Positions 1-10,700 of a DNA stretch of 64,000 nucleotides are shown here, in pieces. Every line of letters starts with the position of its first letter. Position 1 is the stretch's first letter. Made by a program: the position numbers and the translations under genes. Location: positions 4,174,957 through 4,238,956 of the forward strand of contig NC_020169.2 of NCBI RefSeq assembly GCF_000224145.3. Direction: 5' to 3'. The stretch comes from Ciona intestinalis. Lineage: Eukaryota; Chordata; Ascidiacea; Phlebobranchia; Cionidae. The notes beneath the pieces were generated by a model that was not told where the DNA came from, searched no databases, and saw nothing but the letters and a program-made list of their open reading frames with translations.

Positions 1-463
1 GCGTCTTCCATCGTTTAGAATTCTTCTACATTTAAACAAACTCCGCGGCAACATCTTTGTTCAAAAGTTTGGTTTTCCGTTTTTTCTTAGTAGGTGAATA
101 CCCTGTACAACTACTCTGCATGCTCCCTGTGTTTCGCTGGGGAGTTACGAGTGTAGCAGTTATAAGTCGAATTGGTTAACTGTGTAGAGTTTCGGAGAAA
201 ATACGATTCCTTATAAAAAATTGTGTTTAAAAAGTGATAATCTACGCTACGCTGGAAGTTTGCCGTTTTACCACAGTCCTGTAACAGTGTAACACCTGCA
301 GTATCAAAGCATATGGTATCTAAACACGGTTTGATCTATTATTATCTCGGTGCTTGTGAAGAATTTTACTTATAAAGATATTTTTTAAGTACAGGTTTTA
401 CATTTTTTCTAGTTCTTATTTACTTTAGCTATATATATTCAGTTTTGTTTTAGTGCCCCAAAC

Positions 464-2633
464 ATGCAATCTAACACAACAAGCATGCCATTAAACACCC
501 TGAACAAACAACCCATTACTCCAATAATGAAATCAAAAACTCAAAGCATGCAATCAAACACCCCATTCAACACCACAGGCTTGCCATTCAGTATTCAAAG
601 CATGTCACCAAACTATCTAAAAAATCATCTTGGTGTCCCAAATATGCAACCGTATACTCCAAGCATGCAATCCACAGAATCCAACACCCAAAGCTTGCCA
701 TTTATCTCAAACTTTCAGACCAACATTACAGGCATGTCATCAAATACCCAAAGCATGCCATTCGGACGTCCAAACATACAGTCAAATACCCCAGCAAGAA
801 TGCTATATACTGAAAACAGCACCTTAAACATGCAGTCCAGCACCAATCGACGAGCACGACGTGAAAACTTTACAAGGGCCGAAGAAGATACATTGTATCG
901 GATCATAAATTGCCCTTATCGTCAATTCAAGGATGTGCTTGCAATAAAGCGTAATGATAGCATCACTGCTGCCTTAAAACTAAACAATTGGCAGCTAATT
1001 ACCAAACTGTTTAATTATGCAACAACAGGCAAAGCACGCAGTGTGGAAAACCTGAAACGTAAATGGCGAAATATGGCAGCACGGAAGATGAAAAATTATG
1101 ATGAGGGATCAGAATGTAACACAACTGCTCAATCAATGTGTGAACAAGTATTACCACAAACTGCCTCTTCTGTTACATCAACCTTTGTACCTGTTTCAGT
1201 GCCTGTGTCCACTGTTCATCTTGAAGAATCTCTGGGACCTCCTAAGCTTATTGATGAAGATGATTTACATCCATTAAAGATACATGAAGTACCAGATGTG
1301 AATAATTTTGAATCTGTAAAAGAGAAGAGTCAACTAAAAAAAGAAAAAGGTTTTAAAGAAGTTTGTGTTTCAGAAGCAATTTTAACAAGTGTAAATGGTT
1401 TATTAGAATCTACAGAAAAAGCTGATGACACCACAGATTCACAACAAGAGCAAAGTTTGACATCTTTAGAATCTGTGCAAGAAGAGAAAGCAACTTCTGC
1501 TCAAAATTCAGCAGTTGAATCAAACCAGGAAGAAATTGAAATTTCAGAATCTACAAGTGTACAGGTTGCCAATCTTTTAACTGAATTAATGTAACTTTTT
1601 TATCCTCGTGTAGCGGAGCAATGACAGTCGAGATAGCGCGGGTGTTCTGTTTTATACACCTTGCGCCCATCTGTAATTTTGTGGATGACTATTTTTTGCA
1701 TTTTTTAAAATATTTTCTATGTATGACTAACAATTTAGCCACCCCATCACTATAAGTAACCATTGTGTTGAAGCAATTGGCAATATGTGTCTGGCCGAAG
1801 GCACACACGCTATCAATGTCAGCATCGGGGTTCGAACCCATAACCTTTGGGCTAGAGACAGATCAACTAACCACTGTATCATGGTATACCATTTCTGTAC
1901 ATAGGTAAATTGTTGTCTTATTGCAGCAGCAGTGGAGTGAATATGAATCAGAGGAAGGTTTGCACACAAATATCTGGAAGATGGAAGATTATGACAAGGT
2001 ATAAAGTTAAAATATCAGCAGTTTTACCTAAGCTACGTGTACAGTCCTGTGCCTTAGTGTAGTGTACATTTGTTGTTTCTTGAAAGGGAAAATATTTACC
2101 ATTTAAAGCCAGTCGCCTTCTCACTTAACAAAACTCCATAATATAGGTCACTCTGGCATAGGGTTCACACACTTGCTTGAATAGTGTATTTTATATTTAT
2201 GGTTTAGTTTGCTTTTAAAGTCACTTTGACTAAGTATTTACAGGCCTATAATAGAAAGCAGGAAGAACTTTTAATGGCAAAAAGAGAAAAAGAAATTGCA
2301 ACCCTTGAGTTAGAGCGACAGAAATATGAAGCAGAGATTAAGACACTGAAGATGAAATGTGAGGCAATAGATGTAATGCATGAGATTGACCTGCAGAAAC
2401 ATGAGCATGAAATTGCACTTTTAAGATTGAGGAAAAAAGCTGATGGAGAAATGTATGCAAGGCAACAGCAAACATATCAAGACAGGCAGAAATCATTGGA
2501 AAACATTAGGACAAGGGCAGAAGAAAGAGATATGCAGACAAGAAAAATAGAGGTAGGGCAATATCAGTCACAGTTTCGGAGAATTGAACAGAATGGACTT
2601 TACAATATTAGGATTGTAGGTGACCAGCATTAA
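464..2633 (+). CDS. Myb/SANT-like domain protein with coiled-coil C-terminus
   Basis: Likely exons are 464-1564, 1927-1998 and 2244-2633, all joined in phase 0, giving about 520 residues. Residues 1-120 are low-complexity and rich in Q, S, N, T and M with repeated QSNTxSMPF-like units. Residues about 125-200 form a tryptophan-containing helical domain starting RRARRENFTRAEEDTLYRII and ending near LKRKWRNMAARKMK, typical of Myb/SANT-like DNA-binding domains. An acidic stretch follows, then a charged coiled coil (AYNRKQEELLMAKREKE onward). This order resembles MSANTD4-type proteins, suggesting a nuclear DNA-binding role. The first exon can also read on to a stop at 1594, giving a 376-residue form without the coiled coil, because the donor at 1565 (gttgcc) is weak. 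A splice acceptor (ttttag, ending 453) sits 10 bases before the ATG and may be a spliced-leader site. The domain call is fair; the exon joining is inference. Confidence 0.6.
1601..1890 (-). mobile_element. tRNA-derived SINE, near full length
   Basis: Read on the minus strand, it starts with a tRNA-like head: an A-box-like TGGTTAGTTGATCTG and a B-box GGGTTCGAACCCC. A body follows, then the shared end that on the plus strand reads cgtgtagcggagcaatgacag. It fills nearly all of the first intron of the Myb/SANT gene, starting a few bases after the stop codon of the unspliced form. The same head, body and tail recur at 28691, 44485 and elsewhere in this window. It fits the composite SINEs described from Ciona. 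Confidence 0.75.
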
Positions 2634-3314
2634 TCTGAAGACTTGGTGGTCCCCCTTAAAACAAAAGAATATACTAAAATATTATCCAACAATAGTGATA
2701 TTTATATTGCATTTGTTTTTTTTTATTGTGTTCGTTCTTTGAATTCTTTGTGTTTTTGTTATGCTGTGATTGTTTAGCGTTATCAAGATGGAAATTTCTT
2801 TGTACAAATCAGTGTGATTCTTTTGGTAAGATAAAAGCCAAACGAGCGTTTTAGTAAGTGAACAGTATACCAGAATCAAGTCTAATATTACCTCAGCAAA
2901 AACGTTTGGTGACTGGATGTGTGTAGCATGACAAGCTTAATCAAAAATATGGTTGAGCAGGAGAAGATTTTATAAATTTAACTATATAATTACCGAAAAT
3001 GTCTTATAATAGGTTGCAACCGCAGTATTTATACACGGAATCTGCCATTCCGGTAGCAACTATTTCAATATTGTTAAGTGGTCCACTTAAAAATGTATAA
3101 TAATTTTAATCAAGATCTTAGCACAAGAGGGAAGCAAAGAGTTCAGTATATAAACCAAAGTTAAAAAAAATATTTTCAGAAGTTTAGGTTGTCGAAATTG
3201 TAGAAAAGTATACACAAAACAAATTACATGTTATGTAGTTATTCCGCTTTGATTGCGGTCTTGGTTTTTAATATATGCTACAACAAAAGTACGGATTAAG
3301 ACTTATTTAAAAAA
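2634..3314. other. Intergenic: 3' end of Myb/SANT gene and promoter of FLYWCH gene
   Basis: AT-rich sequence with no coding exon that I can support. It should hold the 3' untranslated region of the upstream gene and the 5' region of the next. No recognisable TATA box, repeat or RNA gene was seen. Confidence 0.4.
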
Positions 3315-6300
3315 ATGGCTGACGATCCTACTATGGGAGAAGAATGCACGGTCGAAACGAATGTGGATACGTTAAAGGTATAACTGTGATAAAACAATCT
3401 TACTTTGACTTGTATTGATGCATTCGTTGTTTATTGCATTTATGAAATATTTAAATAAATTTGTGTTTTAGTGTGCTGAGGGCGATTTTAGTTGTGTTTA
3501 TACAATAGTAGTTACAGTATACTAGTATACTGCAAAATGTTCTTCATAAAGACTTCTGATGTTAATTATGTGTCTAAAAATTGTAATTGCTTTTAGTTTC
3601 TTATGTTTTGATAGTAAGAGGCACTTGCAATCTTCAAACCAAAGATCCATAACCACTACCTTTGTTAATTCAGAACACAGAAGATGTATTTTCAATCCCA
3701 GTGTCTTCACTTACCTGTGAAAATGTGGAGAGTATGGCCATGTCAGTATGGAAAGATCTAGAAGTTCTCCAGCCATCAGTAGAAGGTATATTATTATGGG
3801 AGCAGAGTGGGAAAACTATATATGTTGGGTACTGTGCAGAATATGGCAACGACACAACAGTATTATGATGAAATTTCTCAAATTTGGCAATGTTATGATA
3901 ACATATGGGATAAAATATCTTGCCTAATGACAACCATAGGTGTGTGTTGGTACTTTTTCTATAGTAGGTACAGTGTACTGGGATTTGTGGAGAATTCTTA
4001 TCTTTACGCGAGAGTCCTAGACCTCTGGTTAGAGGACCTAGAATTTAAAGTCAGATTTGGCCATCACCCAAATAGCCAGAGCGCTAATGTAGTTTAAATT
4101 CTAAATTTTCTTTTTTCATGTGCAACTAGTGTGTGTCTATTGTGTTTAAACTGGCATGTACTGGGTTCAAGGCTCAAACCATGAGGAAATTTTTTTTTTC
4201 ATACCAACAAAGCTTATTTACATTCCAGGTACACTTCAAGGGATGGCATCTAAACTTGTAAAAATGTTTGAAATACTGGACTCCCTTGTAAAAAATCAAC
4301 AGTCCAGCACTTCAAACACAACATTTCAAAATCCTTCGGTTAAAAAACTTCAACTTGAAATGAAGTTGAGTGAAGAGAAGCATGAAGAGGTAGATAATAG
4401 ATATAACAAATTTTGGTTGCTCTAATAAGCTTTTTACTTATAATCTGTAAACTTTAAATAAGAGTGACAGAATAATTATGGTTCAATTATAACTTTACTT
4501 TATGGGTTAGGCACTTCCCTCTTAAATCTGAAATTGCACTTAAAATATTATATACATAATTATATTCATATATCCTAATCAATATCTTGAAAATATTACT
4601 AGAAAGTCAAAAAAAATGTTGGGTATTTTACTAATTAAATTACAATTGCCGATCCCTGTAGCTAAATGCAAATATACTGTACTAGATTTTTTGGTATAGT
4701 TTAAAAGATTTAAATGGCTGCCCCTCTTAAGTTGTGACCTTATAGCATTTTCTCAGTGAAATAATTACAGACTTGTTTAGGAACTGGATGCAATCAAAGC
4801 TGCTTGGAAGGAAGATATAAATGACTGGAAAGAATCATTGGAGCTTGTACAGGAGGATAACCAAAGGTTGGCATTAATGCTTTCCGAAAAATTGGAGGTA
4901 ATTTGTCCTTGTATAGTGTATGTGATGCAATTATCAAATATAACAGTATCTATGTTGCTGCTTTAAAAGTGCTTAGTTGTCACAAAAAAAAAAAAAACTT
5001 GAAAAAAACATATAACAACTACAAGTGTTAGGTCATAAATATTATTTTAAATTCCTAAATATTTTTTTCCAGGTATGCATAGATACTTCATCTCCACATA
5101 GGGATAATGAAACTGATGACTTGGTTCAACCAACTACAGAACGAAATGAGTTGAATGAATTTCCTGTACCTTTTCAACCTACCATGTTTGACCAGAATTT
5201 TCAAGCAACTGAAACTGAGGATGAAAAAAGTTCAAACCTTTCCCCACTTCATTCAATGGAAGACACCTCAGAGTTCAATGGGTTAGATCCATTTTTATAT
5301 TACCCGGATAATGGTTACACTTTTGAGGAGTATTTTGCTGAGCCTACTTTTAACAAAAAGGAACGAAAAATGGAACGAGTGAATCATAAATTAAAGTTTG
5401 TTGCAGTTCCTGGAAAAACCATTTACCACAAGGAAAAGCTGCATGACAACCAGGGATATTCCTATAAGGTTAAAAAGGTTTCTGCCAAAGGAACAGTAAA
5501 GTGGAAATGTACTTCCAAAGTGACTAAGTGTAAAGCTAGTGTGAAGGAAAAAAGAGGAATGTACAAGTTAGGCCACTGTGAACATAATCATAAAGCTGTA
5601 CCAAAGAATAAACAAGCAGTAATTGCACAAATCAAGGAAAATCAAGTTAAAAAGGCTAAACGAAGAAAACGTATCAGAAAATTGGAGAAGATGCAAAAAA
5701 CTTTGGATCCAGAAGTTTTTTCACATCTTGGACTTTCAGAACCTGAAGTTAGTGATTATACATTAGAACCTGTGGATTTAAAACCAATAAAGCATAAACT
5801 TCTGAAGCAAAGAAGGAACAGAAGGATAGACACAACAGTTACAAGAATCAGCATGCCGCATAGTTATCCATTGCAAACTTCAAAAATGGAAAACGAAAAT
5901 GCGATAAACTCTTTAAACTCCGCACAGGTTCGTGGAGCCAAGTCAGTTAGGCTTACTCCAGAGGAATTCTTAAAATCAAGGCGGGAATATTGGTCACAAC
6001 ATGGAACTGACCTCCCTGAAGAAAGTGAGGTTGATGAAATACAATATACGGTCATCGAAGGTGGCTCTAGTAGGGGCAGTGATAAACTTTTTGACAGTCT
6101 CGGACACTCTTACAATGGTGGGGCTATTTATTCTACAAGGGGTTCAGCCACAAGACATTGGAGGTGCTCAGTGAGGAACAAAAAGACTTATTGTCACGCT
6201 AGTGTTACTGAGAGGTCCGGTGTATTTATGAGAGGCAACCGACCTCATAACCATAAACCCCGGCCCGGTCACGATATTTTGTCAGTGATAATGTTCACTT

Positions 6301-6623
6301 CAAAGCAGGCTGGCTGTGAGCATTTAAACATCCCAGCATCTTCAATAGCTCGCGATATAGTGGGGACTTATTTACCTGAAGATCACGGTTTCCAAGTTAA
6401 AATGGAACGTATCGAACGCAGGATAAACAAATACCGGCAAAATTTGCGTCGGCCAACTAAATCTAAAGTTAAAACTGAAATGAAAATGGAGCCAGAAATG
6501 ACTTTTGAAACATTAATTAATAACAACAGGGGTATTACAGTTGAAACTATAATTCATAACGATTCAGAACTTTGTGCAGATGATGTTTTAACTGAACCTG
6601 GAATTAATATAGAAATACATTAA
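3315..6623 (+). CDS. RH1 (RILP-type)–double FLYWCH zinc-finger fusion protein
   Basis: Exons 3315-3377, 3674-3785, 4229-4389, 4781-4897 and 5073-6623 join in matching phases (0, 1, 0, 0) to give about 667 residues. Exons 2-4 encode an RH1-like helical region ending AAWKEDINDWKESLELVQ, and they match exons 2-4 of the RILP-like gene at 7728 in order, phase and size (the fourth exon is 117 nt in both). The large last exon encodes two FLYWCH fingers, residues about 258-325 (WKCTSKVTKC then HCEHNH) and 475-545 (WRCSVRNKKTYC then HNH), separated by a lysine/arginine-rich linker. FLYWCH fingers bind DNA or protein and are common in Mutator-type transposases. RH1 binds motor-linked partners such as myosin V or dynein light intermediate chain in RILP relatives. 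The second part of RILP (RH2) is absent. The FLYWCH exon could instead be used from its own start; the good acceptor at 5072 favours the fusion. Confidence 0.72.
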
Positions 6624-7727
6624 TTAGAAGATGCAGTTTTTAACATTATATTTAAAAAATACATTTTCGGAGAAGATTAATTAATGCAACCCAGTGTTTC
6701 TGAACCACTGGATTGCAACCAAAGGCAGAGGGTCAATCACTTTGTTTGGTCACTCACTAATATTTTACAAAATTGTTTGATGGATTTTAAAAGTTAACAA
6801 ACAGCATATATTTAACTCAAACACTTTCACTGTTTTTTTATGAGTTAATAAGAAATCCTGGCTTAAAAACTGCCTCATATGTAAATAAAGTCTATTTTAT
6901 TATACAAGAAAATTCCTTTTGTTTGTTCCATGTAATTGGCAACCACATTTGGTTGCTCGAATTAATAAATTTATGATCAGTTTCACTTGGTTTACATGTC
7001 ATCTGTTTGAAATACATATTTCTTCATCAGTTTGTAGCACAGAATAAAAGTATGTTAAATTTTACTTTTCGAATTTACTTTTTTGAAGTTTAATACCTTT
7101 AGCATAAAAACGTTATTGATGTTCGTTTTATAACAAATTGCATATGGGTGACTATGTGTAGTGCAATTTGGTGTTTGTATAGTAAAACACGACGTAAAGT
7201 AGGAGAAAGTCATAAAAACCTACGATTCTCGTGACCAAGGATTGATTTGTGACGTAATGTTTATCATTATGTTCTTTATTTCGGGAGTTTCCCTTTAACC
7301 AAAGCTTGTGATTTAAAACAAGTTGCGAAAATTTAAATATTTTAATTTTTCGCGGCCGAATGTACAACTGCGCAGTAGCTATATTCGTTTAAAAATGACC
7401 TTTGAACTATAAAATAGGTATAAATTTATTTTATAAATAAATAAAACTTTTAAAATATTAATATTTTAGTAATATATCTTTGTTACGTTTTATGCGGGAC
7501 CATATTTTAACCAGACAACTTTAGTGATTATAACGGTTGTGTTGTTTACAGTTGTATAATGCTTTGCTTCGTAAGTTCAAGTGTTGAAACATTTATTAAT
7601 GCTTTACAATTCTCGTATAAACACTAAAGTCATCTAAAATTGTAAGGTTATGTTACAGTATATTTATTATATGTGTAGTTGTTGTAGTCAGTATAATATT
7701 TAATGTGTTTTAGTTGTAAGTTACGTT
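6624..7727. other. Intergenic: 3' UTR of FLYWCH gene and promoter of RILP-like gene
   Basis: A poly(A) signal AATAAA lies at 6884-6889, about 260 bases after the stop. The remainder is AT-rich. An acceptor-like ttttag ending at 713 of the 7 kb line (7713) precedes the next start codon by 14 bases and may be a trans-splice or 5' UTR intron acceptor. No coding exon is supported. Confidence 0.45.
6884..6889 (+). terminator. Poly(A) signal of RH1-FLYWCH gene
   Basis: Canonical AATAAA in the AT-rich sequence downstream of the stop at 6623. Confidence 0.5.
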
Positions 7728-10700
7728 ATGTCTAAAGAAGAAGCACAAACCGAAAGTTCAGATGACGATTCGTCAACGTTTTCTGAAGAATTCGTGAGTG
7801 CTTATATACCTATTGATAGAAGCCTTGATAATTAGGCTCGTTGGGTGTGTTTTCCATAGTTAATAAATGGTTGGTTATTAGTGTGTTCCTAGTTATTTGG
7901 TTATTAGGAGAATGAAGGTATAATAAAAATAGTATTCAAAACTAAAAAAATGATATTCACGCCATGCTTATAACTATGCTTGTCATTTATTGATGTTTTT
8001 TATTTGTATTAGGTAAATGAACAAAATCCTCAAGTGTTTGAAAAAGCAGCAGAACTTCTAAATGTTGTGGATGTTTATAACATTGCTTCAAGTGTGGGAC
8101 AGGAGTTTGAACGACTTACTGATGCATTTGGAGGTATTGTATCATCTATAATTGTAATAAATTCAAACCACACTGTTTTAAAATGTTTCTTAGGGTCTAA
8201 TGAAGTTCTCATGGCAATTGTTAGTTTGTGGTTTTAATGGTCTGAAGTTTCGATTGCCATATGGCAACACATCTTCAGGGGTATGTCGTTAAGTGTCTTG
8301 TCCAAGAACATGTACGCCTACAATGTATTTTTTACATTTAATGTCTACTAGTACTAATACAATATAAAAAAATATTATGGATAGCAATAACTTAAGTACC
8401 ATTTGTTCAGCATTGGAGTTTTTATGTTGAACTATTCCCCAGGTGCTGTGTTTGTTGGCGTGATGCCAAAGATCATAAGAATTCTAGAGTTGCTTGAAAC
8501 ATTTGCGGCACAGAATGTTGGTGGTGGCGATAAAATGACGGAACTTGCTGCAACTGTGCAGAAGTTGCAACTGGACAGTCGGTTAAAGGACCAAAAGCAG
8601 CAAGAAGTAAGTTGCCTGGTAAATGTGGTTAATTTTAATAACAGTGGTACTTCTAGCCTTTTATAAGCTGAAACACAAATATATATAGCATATGTGAGAA
8701 ATGTCAATCAATTGGCCATGTTTCTTAAAGTGTTGCTTTCAGTTTACACAAATGGGTTTGTAAGCTTTTTTTAAACCAACATACAGATTAATACTGGGTT
8801 AAATAAATAATGTGGCAATGAAAACAACATTTATAAAAAAGGCCTTTTACCCTTTTTTATTTTTAATAAAAAAAACTCATACAAACTTGGTAATTAGGAG
8901 ATAGAGATAGTAGAAGCAGCTTGGAAAGATGAGACACGAGGTCTCATGGAAACAGTTGCAACGCTTGAAGAGGATAACCGAAAGTTGACCTTACTACTTA
9001 CTGAAAAGATGGAGGTAGAAACTTTGTATAAAACTCTTTAACCCTTTGGGGACGAGATATATTTTAACAAATTTTCCATTTTTGACCGACTGTCACATAT
9101 TGCTCCCTAGCGACACAGGTGTTTGTGCTGGCGAAAAATGACCAATTAGACTTTTGTTCTTTGGAAAAATTGCTACAAGATTGTATTTTGATTTTTTTGA
9201 TGACGTCATCAAATTTTGAATGATATCATCAGAAATCTTGTATTTACGTGTAATCAGGGTTTTTAGGTAAAAATTACATAAGGAATCTATTGCAAAGTTG
9301 ATTCCTGGTTTGTTTACTACCCAACTAAAATGATTGTTTGATTTGGTGATGTCAAAGGGATCAATTACGTCACTTATAACCTGATGACGTCATTTTTTGA
9401 AAGTTCATTTTCGCTAAAATCTTAACAAAACTTGCCAAAAACGTTTTATTATGAATTTAAAGGTAGAAACAACGTGTAGAAGCAAAATGAAATTAGATAA
9501 TACACACAAAATCATATTTTATGTAAAATTTGTTTCATAATACCGAAAAAACTTGTAGAAACAGCTGACATAGCTATTTTTACGCAAAACCACATTTTTT
9601 ACCGGTAACTTAGACGGGGAAGCCCCAGAGCAACATAGAGATCAGATAAAATCGCTTTTATTGGACAGAATGACGTTAAAACCTTGATTTTGGACAGAAT
9701 ATGAACCATCTTTTTAAAAAAGGCTTTAGGGTTTTCAAATCAAGTTTGGTAAAAACTTTTAAATGCTATGATGCCTTTTTCAAACGTTATATTGGTAGAT
9801 AATTCCTTCCTCTTTCAAATAAAACCAACTGTAAGAACTTTTACCAACTATAAAAAAAATGATGAACATTTTTGTGAACACCTGTTTCAAAATGCATATT
9901 TGCATTACTCGTCCCTAAGGAGTTAATGCCTTTTTTACCAGTTTATAACTGAAAACTCATATATTTATATATAGTACAGTAGGCAGTAACATGTTGGGTT
10001 AATAGGCAAACTTTGGCCTAAATCTCAAGTCCAATTACGTATCATGCTGTAGAATGTAGGACCTCACCCACATAAAATATAATAAATGGTCGTAGAAAGA
10101 ATTAAGGTTACTGTACTATTTATAAAATGAATCAAATTTGACAGCTCTCACCTCTCAGTAAAAAACTATGGTTGCTGTAGTTCACTGTGGTGTATATAAC
10201 TGATGTTTGTATTTTTATCTAAAGGAGGAGAATGCAAACATGCTCAACTTCATTCCTTCAGAACAACAAGGATCTTCTGTGTCAAAGTTACAGGAACAAA
10301 TACAAAAACAGCGAGATGAAATCCGTGCAAGGAATCGAATTATTGAAGAAAAGAATGCAGAATCTGAAGCAGTGAGTGCATTTTACCGGATATACAATCA
10401 TGAAGCATCTGCGATTGTTTTGTAGTTTTAAAATTTTTTTTGGTATACTTTATGGTTTAAAGGAGAAATTTTTCAAATCTTTATATCCTGACAACTTTGG
10501 ATTCCCACACACTTAGTGAAGACTGTTTTGGTACAACATCTGCTAAGTGTCTTGTTAAATGACACATTTGAATATTGTGTCAAACTGTCAAGCATTGAAC
10601 TTGGTATCCTATGCTTACTATGCAGGCATCTAACCACTAAACTATGGCACCAGAAAATCTTAACAGGAACATTCTTAAAATTGTTCATTTTAGACTTGTT

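Noticed and set aside
1825-1890. Possible tRNA gene with B-box ggttcgaaccc
   Set aside because: The tRNA-like head continues into a repeated SINE body shared with other sites, and no full acceptor stem forms.
7152-7367. Minus-strand 71-codon frame as a gene
   Set aside because: AT-rich, no splice partners or family features; lies in a promoter region.
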